Below, one piece after another: positions 18,151-28,348 of a stretch of DNA of 64,000 nt. The notes beneath the pieces were generated by a model that was not told the origin of the DNA, did no database searches, and saw only the letters and a list, made by a program, of their open reading frames with translations. The translations under genes were made by a program, and so were the position numbers. The stretch's first letter is position 1. Each line of letters begins with the position of its first letter. The stretch is taken from assembly GCF_011044175.1 (NCBI RefSeq), contig NZ_CP049057.1, positions 635,501-699,500 on the forward strand. The letters run 5' to 3'. Source of the DNA: Rasiella rasia. GTDB taxonomy: Bacteria > Bacteroidota > Bacteroidia > Flavobacteriales > Flavobacteriaceae.

Positions 18151-18204
18151 GCGTTGCTTATCTCTGCATATTATACTACTTTTAAATTCTAATCAACTTA
18201 TCTT

Positions 18205-19065
18205 ATGTTTGAAATATTAACCTCTCCAGATGCCCTTGTAGCACTACTTACGCTTACATTTTTGGAAATTGTCTTGGGGATAGACAACATTATATTTATC
18301 TCCTTAGCTTCTAGCAAGCTGCCAAAACAGCACCAGAAAAAAGCTACCAACATTGGTCTTTTTATGGCTATGCTTATACGTATCATTCTATTATTTGGTA
18401 TTTCATGGCTCGTGGCTATGGAAGCACCATTCTGGCATATTAATACCTCGTGGCTAAAAGCAGGAATTAGCGGGCAAGGGCTTATTCTCATTGCCGGGGG
18501 GCTCTTTCTACTTTATAAAAGTACCAGCGAAATACACGAGAAAGTTGAAGACAAAGGACACGACGAGCGAGAAGTAGCTAAAGGCCGTAAAACAACACTT
18601 ACCAAGGCTATTGTTCAAATTGCGCTTATTAATATTGTCTTTTCATTCGATTCAATCTTAACCGCTGTTGGGATGACTAACGGTATTAGCGACAACCCGA
18701 CAGATGCATTAATCATTATGGTTATCGCTGTTGTAGTTTCCGTAATTATCATGATGGTGTTTGCCAATCCAGTAGGGAAATTTGTTACAAAGCATCCAAC
18801 CGTACAACTCTTAGGACTTTCCTTCTTAATTTTAATAGGTTTTATGTTAATTGCTGAAGGAGCACATCTTTCACATATTGAAATATTTGGATCTCAAGTA
18901 GGCACCATTCCAAAAGGATACTTGTATTTCACTATTGCATTCTCGCTGTTTATTGAGTTTTTAAATATGCGTTACCGAAAGAAAACAAGTGAAATTGTAA
19001 CAACACATCCCGAAGAAATTGACGCAGAATTACAGCGCGAAATCGATAAAGAGCTGAGAAAATAA
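18205..19065 (+). CDS. TerC family integral membrane protein
   Basis: 286 residues with about seven predicted transmembrane helices. The TerC signatures FLEIVLGIDNIIFISLAS (helix 1) and VFSFDSILTAVGMTNG, with their buried aspartates, are present. The family includes tellurite-resistance TerC and manganese exporters (Alx/MeeY-like). Metal efflux is the better supported role for chromosomal, stand-alone members. Its stop codon overlaps the start of trmL by one base (TAATG), so the two are translated in tandem. Confidence 0.9.
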   Translation: MFEILTSPDALVALLTLTFLEIVLGIDNIIFISLASSKLPKQHQKKATNIGLFMAMLIRIILLFGISWLVAMEAPFWHINTSWLKAGISGQGLILIAGGLFLLYKSTSEIHEKVEDKGHDEREVAKGRKTTLTKAIVQIALINIVFSFDSILTAVGMTNGISDNPTDALIIMVIAVVVSVIIMMVFANPVGKFVTKHPTVQLLGLSFLILIGFMLIAEGAHLSHIEIFGSQVGTIPKGYLYFTIAFSLFIEFLNMRYRKKTSEIVTTHPEEIDAELQREIDKELRK

Positions 19066-19517
19066 TGCCATACAACATTGTTCTTATAGAACCCGAAATA
19101 CCTACAAATACTGGCAATATTGGGCGATTGAGTTTGGCTTCAGGCTGTCACTTACACCTTGTAAAGCCCTTTGGGTTTGAGTTAAACGACACGCGTGTGA
19201 AACGCGCCGGGCTAGACTATTGGAAACATGTTTCGCTTACTGTATACGAGTCTACTGAAGCATTTTTTAAAGAACACCATGACAAAAAAATGGCTTTTTT
19301 GTCGAGTCACGGCAAGCAAACTTATTGGGACATCCCGTTTGAAAAAGATATGTTTTTTATCTTCGGAAAGGAGTCTAAGGGTCTTTCTGCGGAAATTTTA
19401 CAAAAACATGACTCTAAAAGCTATAAAATACCCATACACAGCGAGCATATACGAAGTATTAACCTTGCAAATGCAGTAAGTGTAGTAGTTTATGAAGCAT
19501 TGCGCCACCATACATAA
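19065..19517 (+). CDS. trmL: tRNA (cytidine/uridine-2'-O-)-methyltransferase TrmL
   Basis: A 150-residue SPOUT-class methyltransferase that 2'-O-methylates the wobble base of certain leucine tRNAs. N-terminal EPEIPTNTGNIGRL, the knot-forming GKESKGLS and the C-terminal IRSINLANAVSVVVYEA motif all match. Length is typical (about 155). The start overlaps the TerC stop codon by one base, which fixes it. A short repeat-like palindrome lies between its stop and the next gene. Confidence 0.9.
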   Translation: MPYNIVLIEPEIPTNTGNIGRLSLASGCHLHLVKPFGFELNDTRVKRAGLDYWKHVSLTVYESTEAFFKEHHDKKMAFLSSHGKQTYWDIPFEKDMFFIFGKESKGLSAEILQKHDSKSYKIPIHSEHIRSINLANAVSVVVYEALRHHT

Positions 19518-19548
19518 CACAAGAAGAATTTAAAATACGCGGGGAGCG

Positions 19549-19568
19549 ATTCCTGCCTTTGCGGGAAT
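19549..19568. repeat. REP-like small palindrome
   Basis: ATTCCTGC (19549-19556), a 4-base loop and GCGGGAAT (19561-19568) form a short hairpin with one G-U pair. The sequence resembles the dispersed ATTCCTGC..GCAGGAATGACA repeats known from many bacterial genomes. The following methyltransferase start, AATGACA, falls exactly where that repeat tail would be. Only one copy is in this window. Confidence 0.45.
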
Positions 19569-19571
19569 AAA

Positions 19572-20390
19572 ATGACAGAAAACAATAAAGAATACTGGAC
19601 AAATCGTTACAATGAGGGCGACATTGGTTGGGACGTTGGCGAGGCTACACAACCTTTGGTTTCATATTTCGATCAGCTAACTAACAAGGAGCTTCGTATC
19701 TTAATTCCAGGCGCCGGAAACTCTTATGAGGCCGCGTACCTTCATAAAAACGGATTTACAAATGTTCATATTTTAGATATTTCCGAAGTACCTCTAAAAA
19801 ACTTTCAGAAAAGAAACCCTGATTTCCCGCAAGAACGTTGCTACCATCAGGACTTTTTTAAACACAAAGGCACATACGATTTAATTATCGAACAAACCTT
19901 TTTCTGTTCTTTCGAGCCCGACCAAATGACCCGGGTGAAATATGTCACCAAAATGGCTTCCCTCCTAGCTCCTAAGGGAAAACTAGTTGGACTGCTTATG
20001 GAAAATTCAAGTATTGAAGACAATTCTTTACGTCCGTATGGCGCTACAGAAGCTCAGTATAGAGCTTATTTGAAACCACACTTTACAATTGCGCACTTAG
20101 AAAAATGTTACAATTCTATTGCCACGAGAAGGAACAATGAGCTTTTTGGAATATTTCAGAAAAAAGAAAAAACAAAAACCCAAAAGAATAATCCGTTACA
20201 CGGCATTACGCTAAAAACGATATTAGAGGAGTTAGTCGCTACATACGGTTGGGAAGAATTGGGAGAACGTGTTAGAATTAATAGTTTTGTATCTAACCCT
20301 TCTATTAACTCAAGTTTAAAGTTTTTGAGGAAAACGCCTTGGGCTAGAGAAAAAGTAGAAAAACTGTACGTGTATACATTTAAAAAATGA
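19572..20390 (+). CDS. TPMT-like methyltransferase fused to a VF530 domain
   Basis: 272 residues in two parts. Residues 1-196 form a SAM-dependent methyltransferase of the thiopurine S-methyltransferase type: [18 protein letters not shown] motif [14 protein letters not shown] (44-57), [10 protein letters not shown]. Residues about 206-272 ([49 protein letters not shown]) match VF530/DUF2132 proteins, small DNA-binding proteins usually encoded alone. A Lys/Gln linker joins the two. The substrate is unknown. The ATG lies just after a REP-like palindrome. The domain assignments come from recognised motifs, not a search. Confidence 0.8.
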   Translation: MTENNKEYWTNRYNEGDIGWDVGEATQPLVSYFDQLTNKELRILIPGAGNSYEAAYLHKNGFTNVHILDISEVPLKNFQKRNPDFPQERCYHQDFFKHKGTYDLIIEQTFFCSFEPDQMTRVKYVTKMASLLAPKGKLVGLLMENSSIEDNSLRPYGATEAQYRAYLKPHFTIAHLEKCYNSIATRRNNELFGIFQKKEKTKTQKNNPLHGITLKTILEELVATYGWEELGERVRINSFVSNPSINSSLKFLRKTPWAREKVEKLYVYTFKK

Positions 20391-20438
20391 GTGCGCTACT
20401 TTCGTTTACAACTAAAAAACAATGACGACCTTTGCAGC

Positions 20439-20795
20439 ATGACAGAACAAGAATTTTTAGTCGATATTATTTTTAAAGATTTGACCAATCTTAACAAAAA
20501 GGCTGAAAAACCTGCGGATTATAAATTTTCCGAAGAAGATTTTTCACAACTTATAGAACGAGCTGCACATTACGGTTTAAGCCTTTACAGCGTTAATACA
20601 TGGGCAAAAAACACCTCGTTTGGGGCTAGCATGCATCAGGACCACAATAAGAAAGCATCTGACAAGCGTTGGTACCTAAAGGCTTATAACACATTTAAAC
20701 ATCGGCAGGAAGGCTTAAAATATGCCGCAACCTATAAAGTGCCATCAAAATTACTTTCAAGATTTACTACACCCTCCTCGAAAGAGGAAGAATAG
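20439..20795 (+). CDS. Conserved hypothetical protein
   Basis: 118 residues from the ATG before TEQEFLVDIIFKDL. A GTG start directly after the methyltransferase stop (20391) would add 16 residues; the ATG was preferred because those residues look unstructured and a CCTTTG box precedes it. The protein is soluble, charged and mostly helical, ending in a Ser/Glu tail. Motifs that catch the eye are YGLSLYSVNTWAKNTSFG and DKRWYLKAYNTFKHRQEGLK. I do not recognise the family. It lies between the methyltransferase fusion and a DUF4328 protein. Confidence 0.65.
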   Translation: MTEQEFLVDIIFKDLTNLNKKAEKPADYKFSEEDFSQLIERAAHYGLSLYSVNTWAKNTSFGASMHQDHNKKASDKRWYLKAYNTFKHRQEGLKYAATYKVPSKLLSRFTTPSSKEEE

Positions 20796-20806
20796 CAACC
20801 TAATTT

Positions 20807-21499
20807 ATGATAAAACAACTACGCCCCAATATGGCGCGAGCAAAAAACGCGCAGCTCTTTATTTATATTGTTCTTGCGCTAGATGTAGTGCTGTTAATCT
20901 CAAACCTGTTTCAGTACGTTCTTATTGAAGACATCAAAACTGGAAAGTTTATAGGAGACGACACGATAGATGCCAATGACCTACGACAGCAAATTTTAGG
21001 AATCATGTATTTGGTAGCCTTTATTGCCTCAACAGTTGTATACATTATGTGGTTTCGCAGGGCTTATTACAACCTAGGTCAAGCCATTCACACCGAATAC
21101 TCTGAAGGTTGGGCAGCTGGTGGATGGTTTGTACCAATTATTAGTTTGTTCTACCCTTATAAAATAATGAAAGAATTATATGTTAAGACCAACGCCATTC
21201 TACGTCAGCAAATCTCGGGATATTCGCATCAAGTAAAACTAACAACAATTGGCATTTGGTGGGCACTGTGGATTGGCTCTAATATCATTGAGCGCATTGG
21301 AAGCAAACTTGAAGATACAGAGACTATAGACGGTGTTCTTAATTATACGCTCTTTAGTATGTTTTCTAACGTACTCGGAATAATTTTAGCATTTGTTGCG
21401 GTGAAAGTAATAAAAGACTACCATGATTTAGAAAAGAAATATCATGAAGTTGCTGCCCAACAACCAGGAGAAATAAAGCCCCCGGAGATTATTTTATAG
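20807..21499 (+). CDS. DUF4328 domain-containing membrane protein
   Basis: 230 residues with about four to five transmembrane helices (near 17-37, 60-85, 105-125, 145-165 and 185-205). The stretch MWFRRAYYNLGQAI...YSEGWAAGGWFVPI is characteristic of DUF4328 membrane proteins of unknown function. A short cytoplasmic C-terminal tail rich in proline follows. Its last six bases overlap the 3' end of convergent mscL, so no terminator separates the two. Confidence 0.75.
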   Translation: MIKQLRPNMARAKNAQLFIYIVLALDVVLLISNLFQYVLIEDIKTGKFIGDDTIDANDLRQQILGIMYLVAFIASTVVYIMWFRRAYYNLGQAIHTEYSEGWAAGGWFVPIISLFYPYKIMKELYVKTNAILRQQISGYSHQVKLTTIGIWWALWIGSNIIERIGSKLEDTETIDGVLNYTLFSMFSNVLGIILAFVAVKVIKDYHDLEKKYHEVAAQQPGEIKPPEIIL

Positions 21500-21928
21500 T
21501 GAGTTACCTTTTTTAAGTATTGAATTTTGCTCTTCCATAAGTCGTTCTATATTTGAAAGCAGCTCAATGTTTTTAGGAGTTTCAACTGTTTTGTTTTTAG
21601 GATCTTCAGACTTTTTCTTAAACCGATTGATAAACTTAATTACCACAAAAATAGTTAAGGCGATTATGAGAAAGTCTATCATTACCTCAATAAGTTCACC
21701 ATAACCAATGGCAACCTCAGCTGCCTTCCCTTCGGCTTCACGCAGAATATATTTTCTATCGGCAAGGTTTACATCATCGGTGAGCAATGAAAGTGGCGGC
21801 ATAACCACCTTTTTCACCAAAGTATTTACCACACTATTAAAAGCGGTACCTATAATAATACCTACCGCCATGTCTATCATATTACCTTTAATGGCAAAAT
21901 CTTTAAACTCTGCAATAAAACTTTTCAT
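21494..21928 (-). CDS. mscL: Large-conductance mechanosensitive channel MscL
   Basis: 144 residues with two transmembrane helices. The first carries the strongly conserved FAIKGNMIDMAVGIIIGTAFNSVV (the gate region); the second (MIDFLIIALTIFVVIKFINRF) is followed by the usual cytoplasmic helix (IELLSNIERLMEEQN). It opens under membrane tension to release solutes during osmotic downshock. The size is in the family range. It follows a small membrane protein on the same strand. Confidence 0.95.
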   Translation of the reverse strand: MKSFIAEFKDFAIKGNMIDMAVGIIIGTAFNSVVNTLVKKVVMPPLSLLTDDVNLADRKYILREAEGKAAEVAIGYGELIEVMIDFLIIALTIFVVIKFINRFKKKSEDPKNKTVETPKNIELLSNIERLMEEQNSILKKGNSL

Positions 21929-21940
21929 GCGTTAACCGTG

Positions 21941-22504
21941 TTAGTTTCTAATTATCCAATCGTCTTTTGTATTCTTTTCTATTGGTTGCAATATCTGTTT
22001 CAAAAAACGTTTTGCTTTGGTTGCTTCTATATTAAAACTGATGGCTGTAATTGCATAGCCCACAAAAATAGCAACGAGTAGAAAAACATAATTACTCTCT
22101 GTAAATCCGTTATAAGAATCTCCAACAATAACAATGTATATTAAAATACAAATTGAAACCATAGCACTTATCATATTAAAGTAGGACAAACGCATAGTTA
22201 CTTGAACTTGAGTGGTGTTTATAGAAGAATTAATTGCACCTATAATTACGGGCCTATAAGAATTCTTACCGCGTTTAATACGATGTATTTTAAAGGAATC
22301 TCCATTAAATGTACCTCTATAGGTACCATTCTTTTCTGAACCAGACCTAAAAACCATATCTGTTAGTGACCTTTCTTTGGTATCTATATTGCGATGCAAA
22401 CGCTCTCTAATCTCTTCTGCAGAAAGATTAGAGTGATAAGTATGGTTGTAATAAGGAACCGCATATTCCTTTATGGTAGTCCAAAATTTAGGGCTACTTT
22501 CCAT
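21941..22504 (-). CDS. Membrane protein of unknown function, downstream of parC
   Basis: 187 residues. The N-terminal half is soluble and charged (HRNIDTKERSLTDMVFRSGS, FKIHRIKRGKNSYRPVIIGAI); two transmembrane helices follow near 109-127 and 138-158, then a short basic tail. I do not recognise the family. Its start codon overlaps the parC stop codon by one base (TAATG), so it is translated together with topoisomerase IV subunit A. Whether this reflects a link to chromosome segregation at the membrane is unknown. Confidence 0.75.
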   Translation of the reverse strand: MESSPKFWTTIKEYAVPYYNHTYHSNLSAEEIRERLHRNIDTKERSLTDMVFRSGSEKNGTYRGTFNGDSFKIHRIKRGKNSYRPVIIGAINSSINTTQVQVTMRLSYFNMISAMVSICILIYIVIVGDSYNGFTESNYVFLLVAIFVGYAITAISFNIEATKAKRFLKQILQPIEKNTKDDWIIRN

Positions 22505-25245
22505 TAAAATAAAGAGGCTTGTCCGTCATTTCCCACTGGTGGTTCCTCCTCATCTTTAGAAGTGTTATTTGCTTGTTTTTCTTCGGAAACTTCCTTGGTT
22601 GCAACGGTATCGTCTGAAGATACTGTTTCTTCATCTACCACATCTAATTCTTCGGTAGGCTTAGGCGCCGGAGCTTCATAAGGCAACGGAGGTAAAGCAT
22701 TTATTTCAAGCACTTTGTCTTTGGTTAGTTGATTACCCATGGCACTACTCCCCTTTACAGCAATAAATGCTTCTACATCGAGTACTAGGTTCTCTTTTCT
22801 ATCTTTTCCACGTTCTTTTACGAAGACTATTTCAGCCTGTGGTCTGTATTCTGTAAAGACGCGCTCTAAATACGACTTTGGATGGTCTGTAATAATAAAT
22901 TCTTCTTTATCTGGATTTTCAATCAAAAATCGTTTTACATAAAACAGTTCTTTTTCGCCTTCCCAATAGATTGCCGAGATAGGTTTTTTGGGTTCCCATT
23001 TTTCTAAAACAATCATATCCTCATCAAAACGCAGCGTAATTTCAGGGATGACTGTTTTTACCACACCTTTTTGGTTGATAATTAACAAGCGATCTTGACT
23101 TGTAAACTCGCCTAAGAGCTCGCCTCTTTCGTCTAGATTTAGACGCTGTACAGTATCATCGAACCAAATTCTGCGAGGTTTTAAGGTAGATAGACCTTTT
23201 TCTTTTAACTCTACACGCTTAACAGCATACTTGGTTACAATGTTTCCTTTAGACGCACGCCCTTTAATTAATTGGTCTGCAAAATCTACATCCCATTTCA
23301 GTTTTTTAATGCTACCGCTTTGGCGTAACAAAACGGTGACCACTTCTGCTTCACCATTTGGATTTGCAGTAAAATACAGCACTTTAGAACCTTTAGTACC
23401 TGTAGTTAAGTTATACTCACGGTCTCTTGTTACCGATGTTACCGCAAAACGCTTTAAATAGGTTGCGCCTTTGGTTCCATCTTTATAAATCATATTATAG
23501 ATGGTACGCTTATCTTTTTTCTTGAATACAGCAACATGTAGAATTCCTTTACCAATAAAGGTTTTGCTATCTACCTTGGTAACCATCATGATTCCCTCTT
23601 GGGTGAAGACAATGATATCGTCTATATCGCTACAATCTGTTACGTACTCATCTCTACGCAAACTGGTACCAATAAATCCTTCTTCTCTATTTACATAAAG
23701 CTTGGTGTTTCTAATCACTACCTTGGTAGCTTCAATATCGTCAAAAACTTTAATTTCTGCTTTCCGCTCTTTTCCTTCGCCATAGTCTTTCTTAAGACGT
23801 TTAAAATATGCGATGGCGTATTCAATTAAGTTGGCCAAATGATGTTTTACCTGCGCAATTTGATCTTCTAAGGCTTCTATTTTCTGTTGTGCTTTATCGA
23901 TATCAAATTTAGAGATACGCTTAATACGTATTTCTGTAAGGCGTACGATATCCTCTTCGGTTACGGCGCGCTTTAAATGAGCAGTATGCGGTTTTAATCC
24001 GTCGTCTATAGCCTTAATTACACCTTCCCATGTGTCGACCTCTTCTATATCGCGATAGATTCTATTTTCAATAAAAATACGTTCTAAAGAAGCATAGTGC
24101 CACTGATTTTCAAATTCACCTAATTGAATTTCCAATTCGCTTTTCAGCAATTGTACCGTACGATCTGTAGAACGGCGTAACATTTCAGAAACACCCACAA
24201 AGAGTGGTTTGTTATCTTCAATTACGCAGCCCAAGGGTGAAATAGACGTTTCACAATTTGTGAAAGCATATAACGCATCTATAGTCTTGTCTGGAGAAAT
24301 TCCCGACGGAATATGGATTAAAATTTCAACCTCAGAAGCGGTATTGTCTTCAATCTTCTTAATCTTAATTTTGCCTTTGTCGTTGGCTTTTAAAATTGAA
24401 TCTATTAACGATGTTGTAGTAGTGGTGAAAGGAATCTCACGAATGACCAACGTATTTTTGTCGTGTTGTAAAATTCTAGCACGACTTCTAATTTTCCCTC
24501 CTCGTAGACCGTCGTTATAATCTGTAACATCTACCATTCCCGCAGTTGGAAAATCTGGATAAATAGTAAATCGTTTTCCTTCTAGGTGTTTAACCGAAGC
24601 ATCAATTAATTCAATAAAATTATGCGGTAGTATTTTAGTTGAAAGTCCAACTGCAATTCCCTCTCCTCCTTGGGCCAACAGCATTGGGAACATTACTGGT
24701 AAGTTAATAGGCTCTTTTCGTCGTCCGTCGTAACTTGCTTGCCAGTCGGTTATCTTTGGATTGTATACCACATCTAAAGCAAACTTAGACAAGCGTGCTT
24801 CTATGTATCGTGAGGCAGCCGCACGGTCGCCCGTTAAAATATTCCCCCAGTTTCCTTGTGTATCTATGAGTAGGTCTTTTTGCCCAATCTGCACCATAGC
24901 ATCTGCAATACTAGCATCACCGTGCGGGTGGTATTGCATGGTGTGACCAACGATATTGGCAACCTTGTTATAGCGTCCATCGTCTAGGTCTTTCATAGAA
25001 TGCATGATACGGCGTTGTACAGGTTTAAAACCGTCTTCAATAGCCGGAACGGCTCGTTCTAGTATTACATAACTCGCGTAATCTAAAAACCATTCTTTAT
25101 ACATGCCCGAAATACGGGTAATAGTTTCTCCAGAGTCTTCTGCGGTCTCAGCGGCAGACGTGTCTTCGCCTCCCTCCAAATCCTGATGATTGATTTGATC
25201 TGGGTTAAGCGATTCTTCTGGGTTTATATTTTCGTCTTCTGTCAT
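22504..25245 (-). CDS. parC: DNA topoisomerase IV subunit A (ParC)
   Basis: 913 residues. After an acidic N-terminal leader (1-40) comes the breakage-reunion domain, with FKPVQRRIMHSM, HPHGDASIADAM and the catalytic Tyr147 in AAASRYIEARL. A coiled-coil tower and a degenerate beta-pinwheel C-terminal domain follow, then an acidic, low-complexity tail of about 80 residues. The pinwheel lacks a clear GyrA box (QRRGGKG), so topoisomerase IV is preferred over gyrase A; the neighbouring parE agrees. It decatenates daughter chromosomes. The gene lies 78 bases downstream of parE on the minus strand. Confidence 0.9.
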   Translation of the reverse strand: MTEDENINPEESLNPDQINHQDLEGGEDTSAAETAEDSGETITRISGMYKEWFLDYASYVILERAVPAIEDGFKPVQRRIMHSMKDLDDGRYNKVANIVGHTMQYHPHGDASIADAMVQIGQKDLLIDTQGNWGNILTGDRAAASRYIEARLSKFALDVVYNPKITDWQASYDGRRKEPINLPVMFPMLLAQGGEGIAVGLSTKILPHNFIELIDASVKHLEGKRFTIYPDFPTAGMVDVTDYNDGLRGGKIRSRARILQHDKNTLVIREIPFTTTTTSLIDSILKANDKGKIKIKKIEDNTASEVEILIHIPSGISPDKTIDALYAFTNCETSISPLGCVIEDNKPLFVGVSEMLRRSTDRTVQLLKSELEIQLGEFENQWHYASLERIFIENRIYRDIEEVDTWEGVIKAIDDGLKPHTAHLKRAVTEEDIVRLTEIRIKRISKFDIDKAQQKIEALEDQIAQVKHHLANLIEYAIAYFKRLKKDYGEGKERKAEIKVFDDIEATKVVIRNTKLYVNREEGFIGTSLRRDEYVTDCSDIDDIIVFTQEGIMMVTKVDSKTFIGKGILHVAVFKKKDKRTIYNMIYKDGTKGATYLKRFAVTSVTRDREYNLTTGTKGSKVLYFTANPNGEAEVVTVLLRQSGSIKKLKWDVDFADQLIKGRASKGNIVTKYAVKRVELKEKGLSTLKPRRIWFDDTVQRLNLDERGELLGEFTSQDRLLIINQKGVVKTVIPEITLRFDEDMIVLEKWEPKKPISAIYWEGEKELFYVKRFLIENPDKEEFIITDHPKSYLERVFTEYRPQAEIVFVKERGKDRKENLVLDVEAFIAVKGSSAMGNQLTKDKVLEINALPPLPYEAPAPKPTEELDVVDEETVSSDDTVATKEVSEEKQANNTSKDEEEPPVGNDGQASLF

Positions 25246-25323
25246 TTATATAGCTTCCTATTCTATTTTGTAATTAAGGAATTGATGTAAACGTTTCATC
25301 ATAATCTTTAGGCGATCCTCATT

Positions 25324-27174
25324 TTACTCTTCAACTGCATCCAACTCCACCTTTAAATTTTCAATAATAAATTTCTGTCGGTCGGGCGTGTTCTTTCCCA
25401 TATAAAAACTAAGCATGTCTTCTATGCTCATTTGTTTGTCTAGCATAACTGGGTCTAGTCTAATGTCTTCCCCAATAAAATGTACAAACTCGTCGGGTGA
25501 TATTTCACCTAATCCTTTAAATCGAGTAATTTCAGGCTTCGGCTTCAGTTTTTCTATGGCGTCTCTACGTTCGTCTTCGCTGTAGCAGTAAATAGTTTCT
25601 TTTTTATTTCTTACACGGAAAAGCGGCGTTTGCAAGATATACAGGTGCCCTTCTTTTATAAGTTCGGGAAAAAATTGCAAGAAAAATGTAATAAGCAGCA
25701 ATCTAATGTGCATTCCATCTACATCTGCATCGGTAGCAATTACAATATTGTTATAGCGTAAATCTTCTAACGATTCTTCTATGTTTAATGCAGCTTGGAG
25801 CAAATTAAACTCTTCGTTTTCGTAAACTATTTTCTTGGTAAGTCCGTAGCTATTAAGCGGTTTTCCTTTTAAGCTGAAAACGGCTTGTGTATTTACATCA
25901 CGGCTTTTGGTAATACTTCCCGATGCAGAGTCACCCTCTGTAATAAACAAGGTAGACTCTAAATTTCGTTCTTTCTTTGTATCACCTAAATGAATCCGGC
26001 AATCGCGTAATTTCTTATTATGCAGGTTTGCCTTTTTAGCACGGTCTTTAGCTAGCTTTCTAATACCTGAAAGCTCTTTACGTTCTCTTTCTGCTGTTAG
26101 GATTTTGCGTTGCAGCTTTTCTGCGGTCTCTGGGTTTTTATGTAAAAAGTTATCTAAGTAGGTTTTTACAAAATCGTTTATATAGGTTCGTACCGTGGGC
26201 AGGTCACCTCCCATGTCTGTAGATCCTAATTTTGTTTTTGTCTGACTTTCAAAAACAGGCTCCATTACCTTAATGCTGATAGCGGTCACAACAGACTTTC
26301 TAATATCACTTGCGTCGTAATTCTTTCCGTAGAACTCACGAACAGTACGCACTAAACTCTCGCGATATGCTGCCAAATGTGTTCCACCTTGGGTTGTGTT
26401 TTGCCCATTTACAAAACTGTAGTAAGACTCACTATACTGGGTTTTACTATGTGTTATGGCAATTTCTATATCATCTCCACGTAGGTGAATCACCGGATAC
26501 AGCATGTCTGCCGTATTCATATTGTCTTCCAGCAGGTCTTTAAGTCCGTTTTCAGAAACAAACTTCTCCCCATTGAAATCGATTGTTAGCCCCGGGTTTA
26601 GATACACATAATTACGCAGCATTTTTTCTACGTACTCACTGCGGTACTTATAGTTTTTAAAAATGCTTTCGTCTGGAATAAAGGTAACCTTGGTTCCTTT
26701 GCGCTTTGTGGTTTCTTCTACCGCCGCATCGTTAATAAGCTCTCCTAACTCGAAGTAAGCTGCTTTTTGTTGACCATCACGAACAGATTCTACTTTAAAC
26801 GAAGCAGACAAAGCATTAACTGCTTTTGTACCTACACCGTTAAGCCCTACAGATTTTTTAAAGGCGCGGCTATCGTATTTTCCACCCGTATTCATCTTAG
26901 AAACTACGTCTACCACCTTACCTAGTGGGATACCACGACCGTAATCGCGTACCTTTACCTCTTTGTCTTTAATACGGATTTCAATGGTTTTTCCAGCTCC
27001 CATTACAAATTCATCGATACAGTTATCGATTACTTCTTTTAACAAAATATAGATACCATCGTCTGGAGAAGAGCCATCTCCTAACTTTCCGATGTACATT
27101 CCGGGACGCATACGAATGTGTTCTTTCCAATCGAGCGAACGTATATTGTCTTCGGTATAATTTGTCTCTGCCAT
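25324..27174 (-). CDS. parE: DNA topoisomerase IV subunit B (ParE)
   Basis: 616 residues. The GHKL ATPase domain comes first, with EVIDNCIDE (the Asn that binds magnesium), DYGRGIPLG and [14 protein letters not shown]; the transducer domain follows, then the TOPRIM domain with [10 protein letters not shown] and [13 protein letters not shown]. The C-terminal [17 protein letters not shown] is typical. It pairs with parC, 78 bases downstream, in a parE-parC operon. The size fits ParE rather than a longer GyrB. The upstream 245 bases to the divergent PAP2 gene hold no clear additional feature. Confidence 0.93.
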   Translation of the reverse strand: MAETNYTEDNIRSLDWKEHIRMRPGMYIGKLGDGSSPDDGIYILLKEVIDNCIDEFVMGAGKTIEIRIKDKEVKVRDYGRGIPLGKVVDVVSKMNTGGKYDSRAFKKSVGLNGVGTKAVNALSASFKVESVRDGQQKAAYFELGELINDAAVEETTKRKGTKVTFIPDESIFKNYKYRSEYVEKMLRNYVYLNPGLTIDFNGEKFVSENGLKDLLEDNMNTADMLYPVIHLRGDDIEIAITHSKTQYSESYYSFVNGQNTTQGGTHLAAYRESLVRTVREFYGKNYDASDIRKSVVTAISIKVMEPVFESQTKTKLGSTDMGGDLPTVRTYINDFVKTYLDNFLHKNPETAEKLQRKILTAERERKELSGIRKLAKDRAKKANLHNKKLRDCRIHLGDTKKERNLESTLFITEGDSASGSITKSRDVNTQAVFSLKGKPLNSYGLTKKIVYENEEFNLLQAALNIEESLEDLRYNNIVIATDADVDGMHIRLLLITFFLQFFPELIKEGHLYILQTPLFRVRNKKETIYCYSEDERRDAIEKLKPKPEITRFKGLGEISPDEFVHFIGEDIRLDPVMLDKQMSIEDMLSFYMGKNTPDRQKFIIENLKVELDAVEE

Positions 27175-27419
27175 AAATCGTGCTGAATAAGCGTTAAATA
27201 TAGGATTTCAGCAGAAAACAGGAAAAGGCATTTTATGAAAGTAATTAACAATTAAAGACTACAAATTGTTAAGAAAATGACATTTCCGCAGTTAAAATTC
27301 TTATCATTTCGTTTCACTCTATATTTCTAAAAGATATTCTAAAATAGCGCCAAGAGGTTGTTAATTTGGACGGGAAGTCTAGTACGAAATGGTATTTTCG
27401 ACATAAATAAACCTCATTT

Positions 27420-28268
27420 ATGAAAAATCTACTGCTCTTAGCAATTACTCTACTCACTATTTCTGTCAATGCTCAAAAATCCGAAAGTCCGTACGAATGG
27501 GACTGGACACGCGATGGAATATGGACGGGTGCTGCGCTGGGCGGTTCGGTTGGTGGATTTCTTTTAATTCAGAATAAGGATGATATTGACCCCGATACAT
27601 TTGAAGCAAATTTTGGAACCCCAGAAAGACTTCAAGAATCGATAGACAATATAAACTTTATAGATCGCTGGGCGGCTGGAAAACATGATGAGAACGCCAA
27701 TAAAATAAGTGACATTCCTTTTGCTATTTCGTTTGTAGGGCCCTTTGCCATGTTGTTTGATGATGAAATTAATGACCATACCGGCCAGTATTTAGGACTG
27801 TATCTGGAAAGCATGGCTACTACAGCCGCTATGTACACGATTACAGCTGGAGTCGTTAACAGAAGTAGACCCTACGTATACGATGATAGTGGGGACACGA
27901 ATTTAGATAGGCGAAGAAGTAATAACGGGCAGCGCTCTTTTTATTCAGGACATGTTGCAACAACAGCCACGGCCACATTTTTTACGGCAAAAGTATACAG
28001 CGACTTTAATCCAGACTCTCCCGCGAAAATATGGGTTTGGACCGGTGCCGCAGTAGTACCTGCTGCCGTAGGTTATTTTAGAATAGAAGCAGGACAACAC
28101 TTTTTAACCGATGTTGCATTAGGATATGCCCTTGGGGCTGGTGTTGGTATACTGGTGCCTGAACTACACAAGAAAAAAAATACCGACGGACTATCAATTT
28201 ATCCAACAGGTGGGAGAACTTTTTTGGGCGACGACTATACAGCGATGGCGATGCGTTTAACGTTCTAA
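27420..28268 (+). CDS. PAP2-family membrane phosphatase, exported
   Basis: 282 residues with a signal peptide ending LTISVNAQ. The three PAP2 phosphatase motifs are visible: VNRSRPYVYD, RSFYSGHVATTA with the catalytic His, and RIEAGQHFLTDVALG with the second His and Asp. Enzymes of this fold remove phosphate from lipids such as undecaprenyl pyrophosphate or phosphatidic acid. Only a few hydrophobic segments follow the signal, so it may be an outer-membrane or periplasmic variant. The upstream 245 bases hold no clear promoter box. Confidence 0.85.
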   Translation: MKNLLLLAITLLTISVNAQKSESPYEWDWTRDGIWTGAALGGSVGGFLLIQNKDDIDPDTFEANFGTPERLQESIDNINFIDRWAAGKHDENANKISDIPFAISFVGPFAMLFDDEINDHTGQYLGLYLESMATTAAMYTITAGVVNRSRPYVYDDSGDTNLDRRRSNNGQRSFYSGHVATTATATFFTAKVYSDFNPDSPAKIWVWTGAAVVPAAVGYFRIEAGQHFLTDVALGYALGAGVGILVPELHKKKNTDGLSIYPTGGRTFLGDDYTAMAMRLTF

Positions 28269-28288
28269 ATTTGAATGACAACACATTA

Positions 28289-28323
28289 AAAAAGCCTTTC
28301 TTCATACTGAGGAAAGGCTTTTT
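28289..28323. terminator. Bidirectional terminator between PAP2 and ychF
   Basis: A 12-bp stem AAAAAGCCTTTC/GAAAGGCTTTTT with an 11-base loop, between convergent genes. Confidence 0.85.
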
Positions 28324-28348
28324 ATTTTAATTATTGTTGAAATGTTAC

